Source of the DNA: Cyanophora paradoxa
Taxonomy: Eukaryota > Glaucocystophyceae > Cyanophorales > Cyanophoraceae
Reading direction: 5' to 3'
Assembly: GCA_004431415.1 (NCBI GenBank)
Contig: QPMI01000245.1
Coordinates: forward strand, 43,886-107,885
Length of the DNA stretch: 64,000 nucleotides
Shown here: piece after piece, positions 1-10,700 of the stretch
Layout of the letters: each line of letters starts with the position of its first letter
Numbering within the stretch: position 1 is the stretch's first letter
Notes under the pieces: generated by a model
What the model was told of the DNA's origin: nothing
The model's database searches: none
What the model saw: the letters and a program-made list of their open reading frames with translations, nothing else
Made by a program: the position numbers and the translations under genes

Positions 1-960
1 ATAGGGGGTGGGGCATCGGGCCGGGCCGAAAGCGAGGCTGTGACCACACTCTGGGGTGGGGCCTCGGCGTCGGCGACCGGTGCGGCCTTGCGGACCGTAA
101 CGTCGCCGCGCATGGCGCGGACTGCATCGAGCAAGTCGCGCTCCGCTTTTTCGGAGAGACCGGGGAAGGTCGAGCGCAGGGTGGCGTCGCTGGGGACGGC
201 CACTGCCTCGACTGCGGCGACGAACTCGTCGACCGAAGGGCCTGTGATCGGGGCCGGCGTTGGGGACTCGCTTCGTGACGACGTGCTCATAGCATCGTCG
301 TCGAAGCTGATGATGCTCATAGCATCAAGGTCCTGCAACGGCCGGTCGGCTGTGTCGAAGGGCAGCTCGCCAAACGTGACGACTATATCGTCGACGTCGT
401 AGGGCGGTGCGCGGGGTGGGTCGGCGGGCTCCGCAGGCGCTGCGCTAGATAGTGCGCGCTGCTTTTCCGCCTCATCTACGACAGAACGTAGGGTGGAGAT
501 TATTTTCTCAACGTCTTTGGCGGGCTCATATGCCGCGCCAAGCATGCGTGCTTTTCTATTAAAGTGGCGGAGTCCAGTGCGGCGTTTGGCAGGCACGATT
601 CGCAGCCGGCGAATCAAGAGGTCTGTCAATGCACTCGCACTACAAGGCATTTGCTCAGGTTCGTACTCAAAATCACCAGGCGGTAGGGCGACCGCCGAAG
701 CGACCGCTACTACCGATCCTAGCGGCAGGGTTACCGGCTGCCGGCCAGGATTGCACAACCGCACGTGAAACATTTTGTCTCCCGGGTGATTATGCAGCTG
801 GTAAGGGCAGAGTACGCCCAAGGCTTGCGGGGACTCCGGCGACGGCTCGACGTAGAGGTGCGGCAACTCACGCGTTGCCGGGCCCTGCCCATTGAGCGTG
901 CATGGGACGAGGGCCTCTCCGACGGGGAGCTTTACTGGTCCCAGGACTCGGACCAGGATC
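1..960 (-). CDS. Protease-RT linker region of the polyprotein, running off the left edge
   Basis: After the probable frameshift near 955, an open minus-strand frame continues without a stop to base 1 and contains LCNPGRQPVTLPLGSVVAV. Segments of this kind (short beta-rich, then G-V-A) lie between protease and reverse transcriptase in many Ty3/Gypsy polyproteins. Further on it becomes acidic and helical (DVEKIISTLRSVVDEAEKQ; FPGLSEKAERDLLDAVRAM). No RT motif such as YxDD appears before the window ends. Confidence 0.55.
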
Positions 961-3211
961 CCAAGCTGGTCCGGAGCCGAAAAGGGACGACGACTTCGCG
1001 GTGCAGGTGGTCACGGGCCCGGAGGCACCACCCGGACAGCGTCGTGTCGATCTGGCCATGGACGGCCTGGATCGCGTCCAGGCCGAGCAGAATATCCGGC
1101 TCAACGCCCATGGCGCCGCGCGGGACGACGAAGACGCGGCGGCAGAAGCGGAGCGAGCCCAGGACGAAGACTACGTCGGCTCGGCGACAACGAATTTTGT
1201 CCCGGTCCATGAAACCGCGGACTATCGTGTGGCCCTCGACGTAATTGACTTCGTCGGGCGGCAGGCGGTCGAGGACTTCCTGGGGAACTACAGTTCCCTG
1301 GGCGCCCGTGTCGACAACAATGCGAGCGGGCCGTTCGGCGCCGGAGCGGCCGTTCGGCAGGCGCATAGCAATGCTGCCGTGGATGTGCAGTGTCTTTGGC
1401 CGGAAGAATTCCAGGGCCCGGTCGCGCGGGAAGCTAGGTCGGGCGCGGCGGACGTGGAATTCTGGTTCCGGCGGCGCGGGTGGACCCGACAGGTCCGGCG
1501 CGCTCGCGGGTGGGGATGGGGGCCGGGACTGGCGAGCCGCGGCTCGCTCGGCGACTCGGCGCTGCTCAGCCTGGTCGGCCAACGGCGAGGGCTTGGTCCG
1601 CTTGCGCGGGCCCGGGCCGTGGCGGTTGGCGTAGAGCAACTCGTCGCTGGGCGGGTCATAGCCGGCGCGCGTTCCCAGCGGCGTCTCCTCTGCCGGGCGG
1701 GGCACGGCGAGGGACGGGCGGTTTTTGGAGCCCAGGGCGTGGCCCGCGGGCATGAGAGCTTCCTCGTCGGAGGTCAGGCCCTCGGGGTAAATGATCGCGG
1801 CGGCCTCGAGTGCGTTCTGCGGGGCGAACGCCGCTGTCGGCGCTGAACCCGAGAACCACGCGCGAGTTGGCCGTGGCGGGGCCTTATAGCCCGTTTTGCG
1901 CATCGAGATGCCGTAGCGGTCCATGATCGCCTGATGCACCGCGCGTAAGGCGGGCTCCAGGGTTTTTGGATCGACTTGCAGCATTTGCGCGGGGTTCGAC
2001 AGCCAGTTGAAGACCAGCACGGTCGAGCGCGGCCCGAGTTTGTGCAGCAGGCGGCGGGCCCAGGCCGGCGCGGGCTCGCGGCTCTTTGGTGGGGCCGGAG
2101 CGGGCGGCGCGGCTGGCGCCGACGGCGCGACCGTCTGAGCAGGCGGCTCGTGGGCAACCGTCTGGACGCGGCGGATCGAGATGTACTTCTCGTCCGCCGG
2201 CACCGGCACGGCGGCACGGACCGACGCCGGCGTATGCAAGCGGGCGGGGAGGTCGCGGGGCTCGCGGGCTTCTTGCCCACGGTGCGCCGGCGCCTCTGCG
2301 ACAGTGTATACCGCGAAGAAGGGCTTCGGGTGGGCCTTTGCTTCAGCCTGCATCGCCACGCGAGCCTCGTGCTGGCGCTCGCGCTCAAGCAGGGCGCGCC
2401 AGTCTTTGGTGCGATCGAGCGTGGCCTGCAGGGCTTCGAGGTCGGCACGGGGCCCGTCTGGAAGGAGCGAGATCATCATGCCCGTCTCTCCCGGGGAGAG
2501 GCTGATCTGCATATCGATGCCGGCCCGGAGGGCGCGGCAGACGTCTTCCAGGGCTCGCCGAGCAGCCTGCTTTGCCTGGGCGAAGGCTTCGTCTGAGACC
2601 TTCGGGGCGCCACCGGGCTTGGCGCGCGTCTCGGCGTGGCTAGCGGCGGTACGGATTTGGCGCTCGACTGTTTGAAGCCAAAGCCCCAATTCCGTGACCC
2701 CTTGGCTCCGGACCCTTACGTCGCGGCAGCTCGAGCACTCGCGCACAAACTGCAGGAGGCCCACTGCTGGGACGTCGGCCTGGGGGTTGAAAGTCGTGGC
2801 GGCGGAGGCGCGCGGCGCGGCCACTGAGGCGCGCGGCTGCTCCGGCGTCGACTGGTCTGCGCGCGGCGGCTCGGCCTGGCTCGCACGCGATGACCGCTCC
2901 TGGGCCTGAGAGATGGAGGCGCGACCCTCCGCAGGCTTGGACGGCGCCGCCGACTGCGGACCGGCCTCGCTCTGCCCCTCAGGCCCCTCTAGAAAGGGCC
3001 GCGGGCGCTCGTCGCGTCCGCCCGTCGGCGGCTGCCCGCCCGATGGCGGCGCGGCGGTGCGGGCCGAGGACGACGCGGACTGAGCGTCCATCTGGTTCTG
3101 GAGCTTGATCAGGACCAGCGCGGTGGCCTGCTCAGCTCGCGCGGGCGCCGAGAGCGAGTCTGGCATCTCAGCGTACTGCGCCTTCCAGACCATGTCGAAG
3201 AGCTCGCGCAA
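932..3211 (-). CDS. Retropepsin-containing polyprotein segment
   Basis: The frame carries a Pro/Ala/Glu-rich N-terminal part with helical stretches, then at residues about 631-720 an aspartic protease of the retropepsin family: VVDTGAQGTVVP holds the catalytic DTG, near 1312, and DILLGLDAI is the second conserved motif, with the expected spacing of about 75 residues. Retropepsins work as homodimers to cut Gag-Pol. The nominal stop at 932 comes just after a probable one-base loss: reading GGGG instead of GGG near 955-965 gives ...RTSLGILVRVLGPVKLPVG and continues to the left edge. The first listed codon at 3211 is TTG and is not a real start; this is a polyprotein segment. Confidence 0.75.
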   Translation of the reverse strand: MRELFDMVWKAQYAEMPDSLSAPARAEQATALVLIKLQNQMDAQSASSSARTAAPPSGGQPPTGGRDERPRPFLEGPEGQSEAGPQSAAPSKPAEGRASISQAQERSSRASQAEPPRADQSTPEQPRASVAAPRASAATTFNPQADVPAVGLLQFVRECSSCRDVRVRSQGVTELGLWLQTVERQIRTAASHAETRAKPGGAPKVSDEAFAQAKQAARRALEDVCRALRAGIDMQISLSPGETGMMISLLPDGPRADLEALQATLDRTKDWRALLERERQHEARVAMQAEAKAHPKPFFAVYTVAEAPAHRGQEAREPRDLPARLHTPASVRAAVPVPADEKYISIRRVQTVAHEPPAQTVAPSAPAAPPAPAPPKSREPAPAWARRLLHKLGPRSTVLVFNWLSNPAQMLQVDPKTLEPALRAVHQAIMDRYGISMRKTGYKAPPRPTRAWFSGSAPTAAFAPQNALEAAAIIYPEGLTSDEEALMPAGHALGSKNRPSLAVPRPAEETPLGTRAGYDPPSDELLYANRHGPGPRKRTKPSPLADQAEQRRVAERAAARQSRPPSPPASAPDLSGPPAPPEPEFHVRRARPSFPRDRALEFFRPKTLHIHGSIAMRLPNGRSGAERPARIVVDTGAQGTVVPQEVLDRLPPDEVNYVEGHTIVRGFMDRDKIRCRRADVVFVLGSLRFCRRVFVVPRGAMGVEPDILLGLDAIQAVHGQIDTTLSGWCLRARDHLHREVVVPFRLRTSLGSWSESWDQ

Positions 3212-3267
3212 TGTGGGCGAGCAGCCTCGCAGGCGGGCGTCGTTCTCGTGCCGCTTGTACGCAGCGT

Positions 3268-4332
3268 CTACGGCACCGCGCGGCGGTCCGGCGGGCGGCG
3301 AGAGGACTGGCTGCTGCGAGGGCTGCGGCGGTCTCGCGGCGAGGCGCGGTCGCGCGAGCCCTTCTTCGAGCTCTTGCGCCGCTTATCGTCATGGCGGGGG
3401 CTCCGGCTCGGGCTCCGATCGCGCGAGCGTGAGCGGGAGCTAGAGCGGGACGGTGTTCGGCTCCGGCGGCGTTCCCGCGAGCCTCGGCGAGGACTCCGCC
3501 TGTCGCGGGTGTCGCGAGCCGTGGACCGTCGGCTCGGCGGGCTGCGGTCGCGGCGCGGCGGCGAGCGATCACGGCGGTCCGGGGAGCGGCGGCGGGAGGC
3601 CTCGCGGTCCGGCGGTCTGGCGAAGGGCGTCGGGAGCCCTCGCGATCGCGGCGTTCCATCGAACGCGGGACGGCGGCGGCGCCGGACGGCCGGCGGGGCT
3701 CCGGGGAGCGCTCGCGGCGCGTGGAGGGGCCCGCGTCTCGCGCCTGTCTGGGTGCGAGAGCGGCGACTGGACGGGCTCGGCGCGGCTCGGGTGAGCGGCG
3801 CTGAGACGAGGCCGATCAGGGGTCCGGCGGGCTTGCGACGCGCGGCTGGCCGTCTCGTCCCGGCGGCTCGAGCTTGCCTCGGCCTGGCGGCTCGAGCTGG
3901 CGGCGGCATCAGGGTCCGAGAGGAAGTCTCAGCCGGCGGGGCTTGGTCTTGCGGGGCGCCCTCGGCGATCCGCTCGACCTTCACCTTCCCGTCCGAGATG
4001 GTGACGCGCATAGTCTTGGGGTCGTACCCCTGCTGCCGCGCGAGGAACGTATCCAGCCCGAACGGGTCGTCCGGGTCGGCCGGGGTTTGTGCGGGCTGCG
4101 CCTGGCCACCGCCGCGGTCGCCGCCACGGTCACGGTGGCCTCGGCCGTCGCGACCGCGGTGCCGGCCGCCCTCTGGTGACCCTGACCGCGGCCGCCGCGG
4201 CCGACGGCCTGGCCTGCGTTGCGCCGGGCTGCGCCTGCTGCGGCGCCGCCGGCGGCGCGGCGGTCTGCGCGGCGGCCTGCGCCGGCGCGGGCGCCGACGT
4301 GGTGGCGGAGGGCGCCGCCTCGGCGGGGTCAT
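3268..4332 (-). CDS. Arg/Ser-rich polyprotein segment
   Basis: Reading in this frame becomes coherent at about 4130 (FGLDTFLARQQGYDPKTMRV) and runs into a long stretch with many RS, SR, RD and SPRR repeats near 3300-3650, resembling the RS domains of splicing factors. The upstream Arg/Pro-only part is probably an out-of-frame shadow of the preceding region. It stops at 3268, but the sequence continues sensibly one frame over (AYKRHENDARL) into the protease-bearing frame, so one lost base near 3280-3290 would fuse the two. An RS-like basic domain could bind RNA; that is inference. Confidence 0.45.
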   Translation of the reverse strand: MTPPRRRPPPPRRRPRRRRPPRRPPRRRRRRSRRSPAQRRPGRRPRRPRSGSPEGGRHRGRDGRGHRDRGGDRGGGQAQPAQTPADPDDPFGLDTFLARQQGYDPKTMRVTISDGKVKVERIAEGAPQDQAPPAETSSRTLMPPPARAARPRQARAAGTRRPAARRKPAGPLIGLVSAPLTRAAPSPSSRRSRTQTGARRGPLHAPRALPGAPPAVRRRRRPAFDGTPRSRGLPTPFARPPDREASRRRSPDRRDRSPPRRDRSPPSRRSTARDTRDRRSPRRGSRERRRSRTPSRSSSRSRSRDRSPSRSPRHDDKRRKSSKKGSRDRASPRDRRSPRSSQSSRRPPDRRAVP

Positions 4333-7300
4333 CCGAGAGCCCGCCGACGATGGTGGAGGGCGGCTGGAACCGCACGCCCGCCCACGTCGCGCGAACCGCC
4401 CCCTCGTAGATCGGCTGGTACGGCGTGCGAACCAGGAGGCTTTCGGCTTCCTTATCGGCGACGGCCGTCGCGGTCAGACTGCGCCGGGCTGAGGGCGCGG
4501 CGCCCTTGTTCTGGACCGCGTCCCACATCATCGCCGGGCGCAGCGCCTCAACGTCCCAGTCGGGAAGTTCAGGATCGTCCGTCTCCCAGTCGATCGGACG
4601 CGCGAGGCGGATCGCGACGTTCAGATCAGCGTAGAGCGAACGGAGCATAGTCTCGAACTGAGGCCGCAGGGGAATAGCCTCATCGGTAAAGATGAGCCCC
4701 AGCGGAAAGTTCCCGGGACAGTTTTCTAGCTCCTCGGCGGCGCGGGCGGCCTCAAGGTGGCGCTGTATCCCACTCTTGCCCCCGGCGCCAAGGTCATCGC
4801 CAGAGGGCCACGCGTCCTCGGCGCCGGCCATCGGGGGCGAGCCGAGCTCAAGGCGCTGGTACCCAAGGCCGTGCGGCATGTTCGCGAGGTACGCGCGGAT
4901 GCCGTCCGCCAGCGCGCGGGCCTCGGACTCGGCGCACTCATCCCTCGTCATAGTGCGCAGGAGGGCCCTGAAGACCTCGGCCACGTTCTGGGGCATGGCG
5001 GCGTTCAGGGGCGCGCAGTTGTCCGCGCGCTGCGCGAGCAGCGGGATGCGGGGATACTGGAAGCCCTGGAGCATTGCGAGCAGGATCCGCCCACAGATCG
5101 CTGCGCGACCCTCGTGGTCCGGCACGACCGCATTGTTCGGGCCGAACTTCCACGCGAGCGTGGGGTGGCCGTCCGGATACGTCGGCCTCGCATCCGCGTC
5201 GAAGACCTTCTTGCCCTGAGGCAAGACGTCCGACCCGCGGTCCGGCTTGGCCGTCGGCTTAGTCAGGAAGGCCTCGTGAATGAACACCATCAGACCGTCC
5301 GGCACCACACAGCGGAACGAGTTCAACACCTTGTTGAAGTCATCCATGTGTTCGGCGACCGCCTGAGCGATCTCAGGGACGTAGTCAGCCGGGCGTTCCG
5401 ACTCGACGTCCATGGCCGCAGCCGACAGAAAGTCGTCAGCCCAGTGCTGGCTGCGGAGGTGCTTGCCCGGCGCGTGGCGCTGGAAGAAGCGCGCGTGCCA
5501 GGCCAGCGTGAAACCGATGGCCGTCGCAAGGACTTCCTCTTCCGCCGGGATCGGCGCCCAAGGGCACGTCTCCGGAGGTGAGTTCGGGAAAGGCGGCAGC
5601 TCGTAACCGAACGCGGTGACGAGCCGCGGGTTCGCGTGACTCTTCTTGGGCTGGCTAGCCAGCTGGGCGACTGTCACCGCGAGCCACAGCTTCTTGTTTT
5701 CGCGCTGGCGCGGCGCGCCCTCTGCGACATCCTTGTCGCAGGCGGCGTTCGGCGCAGGCGTGGCCGTGCCGGTCACGAGACGAGGCGCGTAGATACGCCG
5801 CGTCTTCAGGCGACCCTCAACGTTCTCGACGCGCTTGTCAGCGAGCGGGCGCAGCAGGGCCAGCACGGCGACGTCGCGCGCGAAGCGGGTCGAGAATGGC
5901 GTCCTGGCGTCCTCCTCGTTCGGGTCGGCAATGTTACCGCCCAAGACTGAGGTGTGCAGGGTGGGGCGCTCGGGGTGCGGCATGTACGGCGGCGGGGCGT
6001 TCCGCGCGCCGCCACCTTCGTGGAAGAAGGCGGTATACAGCACCCGCGAGACCTGGCCTAGGGTCGAACACACGGGCACGTGGGCAGTGCCCTCGTGCGT
6101 GAGATCCCAGGCGCCCGCATACGTCGGGACGGCAGACTGTGCGGTACGGGTCCCGACCGCGAGGTACTGCACGATGTCCAAGCTGACGCCGCAGGCAGCG
6201 TGCGGGAACGCAAGCCCCTGCAGGTCGAAGAGTTCCGGGTCCTCGTCGAACGGCCGCTGAGGCGGGCCTACGAGCGAGAACCAGTTCACTATGCCGCGCG
6301 CGGCGGGGCCGACGCGCTTAAGCATAGTCGAGCACAGCTCGCCCATGTGCTGGTCCTGCAGCGCGAGCACGTCGATGTTGTACTCGTCAACGTTGCCGGC
6401 GTGCTGCCAGCGCAGGGGGTAGCTGATCGCGGGCAGCGTCGCCCACTCAGTGAACCCTGGCTCATAGCATTCCAGGGGCCGGAAAAACGCGTGTTTCCGG
6501 TCCATATACTCGCGCAAGAGCTTGTAATCGTTGGCGTACGTCGGGTCCGCCAACGAGAACAACGGCCGCGGCTGCCAGTCCTTGTGCGGCTCGAACGGCA
6601 CGTGGGCCGCCGCGGGGATGGCAGCCGGCGCTTCTTCCTCCTCGCCCTCTTCCTCTTCACTCTCGACATGATCAATGTCGAGAGGATCGAGGCGGGGCTC
6701 GGGCTCTGTGTCAGCGCCGTGGCTGCTCACGAGCGCGTCGTCGAACGTGAAAGACTGCTTCGCGGCGTGACGCTCGAGGGCGTGCAAAACCCTCTCCTGG
6801 AAGGCCGCGCGCTGGGCGGTCAGGGCCAAGCCCCGGTGCGGGTCGCTCTCGGCGGCTTCCTCCTGCGCACGCGTCCCTAGCCGCAGGTGGCGGCGTAGCC
6901 AGCGGACCCCGTGCGGGAACTCTAGGCCAGCGCGGTCTGCGGATGGGACAGTTGCCCCGGCCGCCTCGGCACGGAACATGGTATGAGCACGCAGGAGATG
7001 CTGCGCCCACGCCGGCGGAATGACGGCCGAGTTCGGGTTGAAGCGGCCCCCGTGAGTCCACCGCGGGAGGCGCGTGGTGGGGATCGCCCAACGCATAGTC
7101 AGGAAATGCTCCAACTGCTGCTCCGTCCACTCATGCAAGTGGAACGGAAGGTCGTTGGAGTGGGGCGTGACCGGGGCACGGAGGCCCAGCGCGATCATGA
7201 AGAGCTCAAACGCGGCCGCGTTCAGCCGCGCGAGGCGGATAGTGCGCTCGGCCCTAAGTGCAACGCGTCCCGCCGGCGGCACCTCGTGCGGCACCGGCGG

Positions 7301-7759
7301 GCCGTCGAGGCGGCTCTGAATGGGCGTGCCCTTCTCGCCCGTGAGGAACGCCTTGAGGTGCGGGACCCGCAGATCAGCAAGGGTGCCCTTCAGCGCCTCA
7401 TAGGGGATGTTCCAGCGGCGGGCAAGTTCCGCCCGGGCCGTCATCGGCCAGTCGGCAACTTGCCTCCCCTCGCAGAGCTGCGGAGGGCAATGCGGCACCG
7501 CGAGGAGGCCGTCTTCCTCCTCACCCTGCCCCCGGCGGGCGCTGCGGGTTCGAGGCCCCTGCGAGCCACGCCCGCGGGTGCTGACGCGCACGACCCCGTC
7601 CCCGCGGCCACGCTCGCCGCGACGGGCGGTCTGCCGGGGGCCGGTGCCGTCGCGCGCGCGAGATCGAGCGGCGGCTCGCTCAGGCGGGCTCCACAGGCGC
7701 GGGTGCAGGGGCAGGCGGCGTCGGCGCGGCGGCGGGGCGCGGCGCCAGTGGGCTCGCAA
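4130..7759 (-). CDS. Large unrecognised retroelement protein region
   Basis: A frame of about 1209 codons overlapping the end of the Gag-like frame. The first 100 residues are Arg/Pro-rich and may be a shadow of the Gag frame; coherent protein starts near residue 105 (MTARAELARRW). It contains an acidic stretch (EEEEGEEEE) near residue 370, followed by several hundred residues of normal globular composition rich in Trp, Tyr and His. I see no RT, RNase H, integrase, tyrosine recombinase or protease motif. Its place between Gag and protease suggests extra structural polyprotein, but this is inference from position only. The last 60 residues become Ala/Pro/Arg-rich, and the frame appears to pass into the next one near 4150-4180. 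Confidence 0.55.
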   Translation of the reverse strand: MRAHWRRAPPPRRRRLPLHPRLWSPPERAAARSRARDGTGPRQTARRGERGRGDGVVRVSTRGRGSQGPRTRSARRGQGEEEDGLLAVPHCPPQLCEGRQVADWPMTARAELARRWNIPYEALKGTLADLRVPHLKAFLTGEKGTPIQSRLDGPPVPHEVPPAGRVALRAERTIRLARLNAAAFELFMIALGLRAPVTPHSNDLPFHLHEWTEQQLEHFLTMRWAIPTTRLPRWTHGGRFNPNSAVIPPAWAQHLLRAHTMFRAEAAGATVPSADRAGLEFPHGVRWLRRHLRLGTRAQEEAAESDPHRGLALTAQRAAFQERVLHALERHAAKQSFTFDDALVSSHGADTEPEPRLDPLDIDHVESEEEEGEEEEAPAAIPAAAHVPFEPHKDWQPRPLFSLADPTYANDYKLLREYMDRKHAFFRPLECYEPGFTEWATLPAISYPLRWQHAGNVDEYNIDVLALQDQHMGELCSTMLKRVGPAARGIVNWFSLVGPPQRPFDEDPELFDLQGLAFPHAACGVSLDIVQYLAVGTRTAQSAVPTYAGAWDLTHEGTAHVPVCSTLGQVSRVLYTAFFHEGGGARNAPPPYMPHPERPTLHTSVLGGNIADPNEEDARTPFSTRFARDVAVLALLRPLADKRVENVEGRLKTRRIYAPRLVTGTATPAPNAACDKDVAEGAPRQRENKKLWLAVTVAQLASQPKKSHANPRLVTAFGYELPPFPNSPPETCPWAPIPAEEEVLATAIGFTLAWHARFFQRHAPGKHLRSQHWADDFLSAAAMDVESERPADYVPEIAQAVAEHMDDFNKVLNSFRCVVPDGLMVFIHEAFLTKPTAKPDRGSDVLPQGKKVFDADARPTYPDGHPTLAWKFGPNNAVVPDHEGRAAICGRILLAMLQGFQYPRIPLLAQRADNCAPLNAAMPQNVAEVFRALLRTMTRDECAESEARALADGIRAYLANMPHGLGYQRLELGSPPMAGAEDAWPSGDDLGAGGKSGIQRHLEAARAAEELENCPGNFPLGLIFTDEAIPLRPQFETMLRSLYADLNVAIRLARPIDWETDDPELPDWDVEALRPAMMWDAVQNKGAAPSARRSLTATAVADKEAESLLVRTPYQPIYEGAVRATWAGVRFQPPSTIVGGLSDDPAEAAPSATTSAPAPAQAAAQTAAPPAAPQQAQPGATQARPSAAAAAVRVTRGRPAPRSRRPRPP

Positions 7760-10700
7760 GCGGCGGCCATGTCACCGCGGCATGCAAGGTCACGAGCTTC
7801 GCCGTCGGTGCAGGCGGCGGGACAGGAGCGGGCGCTGGCCGGGCGGACCGCATCGGCGCTGGCGTGTCCCTTGGCGAGGGCACTTTCACGGGCGGGCGCG
7901 GCGGCGGGCAGGCCTTAGCCTCCCTGATCGTCGCGCTGACGGCCTTCGCCGTGTAGGCGCCCGTCGTGTCCGACGCCGGCTTCGGCGTGGTGGGCAGGTC
8001 GTGGAGCGGAGTGGGGGTGCGGCTGCCCGCGTCCGTGCGCCACTTCTCCACGAGCGCAATCATGTCCTTGACCGCCTCGTCATTGAAACCGGCCTGCTTC
8101 TTCAGCAGCCGCCGGAATAAAATGACGAGGTGGGCCCGGTCGCCTGCCTGGGCCCCCTCGATGTACCGGAGCAGCTCCGCGGCCCCGGCGGAGCCGGGGA
8201 CCGTGCGGGCCCAGGCTGCATCGCACAGGGCGGTGAGTGGCGGGCTCGGGCCGAGCTGGCTCAGCACGTAGAGCTCCTCTGGCACGATCGTGGGCAGCTG
8301 CCCGCCTCGCGTCGTGCCGTGCAGGGGCAGCTGCGTGGAGCGCGTGATCGGGCGCACGCGGCCGACCCTCCACGTGCTAGGCTCCGTCCCCTGCAGGTGC
8401 GGCCCATGCAGCCAGGCATTGCACAAGGGCAGGTCCCGGAGGTGCAGCACGCGGGCGGCGGCGACGCGGGGGTCCACCGGAACGCGCTCCACCGCGCAGG
8501 GCTCGCCCTCGTGCACGAACGGAAAGGCGGGGGCACGGCCGTCGCGGTACGCAGTCAGGCGCTCCGCGAGCGCTGCCCTCAGCCACCCCTCGGTGTCCCG
8601 ATCCGAGCGGAGCCGCGCCCGCCCCGGGATCGGAATCTCGACGGAGAGAGCGAGGACGGCGAGCGAGTGTACAGCCGCCGTGAACTCCGAGTCCGAGGGG
8701 ACGAGAAGGTCCCCGTCGGCCGGGGCGACGGCGCTCTTGTGGGCGTCGTGGGGACCGGCGCGGCCGCCAATGCAAGCCACGGCCCTCCACTGGATCGCGT
8801 GCTCGAGGGCTAGCAGGGCGAAGCCGTAGGCGTCGACCCGCGAGTCCACCATGAGCGGCTCGGCGAACTTAAAGAAGCGGCCGAGGATCTTCTCGACGGC
8901 GCCGGCGGTGCCCGGGGCACCGTAGTCGACGCGGTGCAGGTAATAGCCCGCAACGGTCGCGGCGCACGCGAGGCGGAGGCGGTCCTGAGCCGGCAGCAGC
9001 TCGCTCAGCTCGACCAGCTGGCGGCGGCCCGACACCGTCATCTCGTGCGGCTCGAGAGAGGCCGCCGCGGGTGAGTGCTGGCCTATGCTCCAGTGGCGGC
9101 GGTACGGATCCAGCCAGCCGGCGGTGGCCACGCACTCGTCCCCAAGCTTCGCGAGCTTGTGAACGTCGGGCTCGACGGCAGGGCGGCCCTCGGACGTGAG
9201 GCCCTCGGCGTGCGGCCACGCGTGGCCCCCGGACCACTTCGCGGCGACGCGAGAGGCCTGGTGCGTGAGGCTCATGATCTCATAATAGTGCGTCGGCCAG
9301 GCGTGGGCCAGCGTGTCCTGGGACAGCGGGTCATGCCCCAGCATCTGCAGGAACGCAGTGGGGAGGGCCCGCGAGTCGAGGTACGTGCTCTCGGTGGCGA
9401 GCGGCTGAGAGAACGCCGCAAGCAAGAAGGAGAGCGTCTGGCGGGTGCGGGCCGGGCAGCGGAACGCAGTGGCATACCACTGCTCGTCCCGGACCTCGAT
9501 CAGCCCCTCGCTCACAGTGCAGCCGCAGTGAGTCTCGCACGGCGCTGGGTACAGGAACGCCGCGCGGTCGAGCGGGACCGACGCGGCGCCCTTCAGCTTG
9601 TGCGCGTCCACGTTCCAGAGAGGAACGGGCCCCAGCTCGTGCTCGCGGCCCTTCTCCGGGCCGAGCTCGACAGCTCCAAAGTGAGTGAGGTCGAGGCCGG
9701 AGCTAGCGGCGAGGAGGCGAGCGCGGTTGAGGCGCAGGGTCTCCTTGGCCGCTACGGCCATGTCCTCGTCAGCTAGCGAGGCACCATCGTCGGTCACCTC
9801 GAGGCTCGCCACGGTCTCGGCCCCCGAAGAGTACTCCAGGCAGCAGCCCACGCCGGCGGCAGGGTCCGCCGGAGCCTCAGCGGCGGTGGCCTCGGGGACC
9901 GACTCGGCGGGAGCGAGCTCCGTCGCAGGCTCGGGACCCTTCGCTTCTGCGTCAGCGCCCTCGACCTCCGTTGGGTCCGGGGCGGCCGCCAAGAGGAGTG
10001 CGACCTCCTCAAGGGCGGCGTCCACGATGCCGGCGGCGAGCTCGGCGGGGCTAGAAGTCGGCGCGGGCGTCGGCGCGGGACCCTTCGCTTCTGCGTCAGC
10101 GCCCTCGACCTCCGTTGGGTCCGGGGCGGCCGCCAAGAGGAGTGCGATTTCCTCAAGGGCGGCGTCCACTGCGTCGAACGCGACCTTCTTCTCCCCCTCG
10201 TCCAGACCCGACTCCGGGCGGGTCGGCAATAGATCCTGCGCCGCGCGCGGGGCCGGCTCCTCGAGCTCGGGGCCCGGGGGGCACAGGTCGGGGCGGTTCT
10301 CCGCCGTCAGCTGCGCCACCGCGACCGTGAAGGCGGTGGCTGCGGCGGCGACCGTGTCGAGCGCGGGTCCCTCCTGGGGGTTCTTCAGCGCGGCGGCGTT
10401 TGCCACGGCGGCCGCGATGAAGACCCGCAGGGTGTCCTCCAGGGTCGCCTCGTCGCTGCGCACGATGCGCACACGGTACACGTGCTTCGCACTCCGGAGC
10501 TCGGCCGGGGAGGGCGCAGCGACGGGGCCAGACCCCGTGTGGGCTAGCGGTGCCCCCAGGAGGGCGCCCGACGCTGCAGGTGCAGCGCGGACGACCTGCT
10601 CAAGGAGGGCGCGCGCGATCTGAATCGTCGCGGGGTCGTTGGCGCCGGCCTGCCCCCCCGTCTGCTCGGCGAGGGCGCGGCGAACGGAGGCCTGGATCTG

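Noticed and set aside
902-1846. 314-codon plus-strand frame opposite the retropepsin region
   Set aside because: It is a mirror of the high-GC protease frame; the opposite strand carries DTGA and ILLGLD motifs, while this one has no recognisable protein.
4757-5581. Long plus-strand frames opposite the retroelement (also 3248-4492 and 9075-10623)
   Set aside because: At this GC content stop codons are rare on both strands. Compositions are Arg/Ala/Gly-rich shadows, with no domain or start context.
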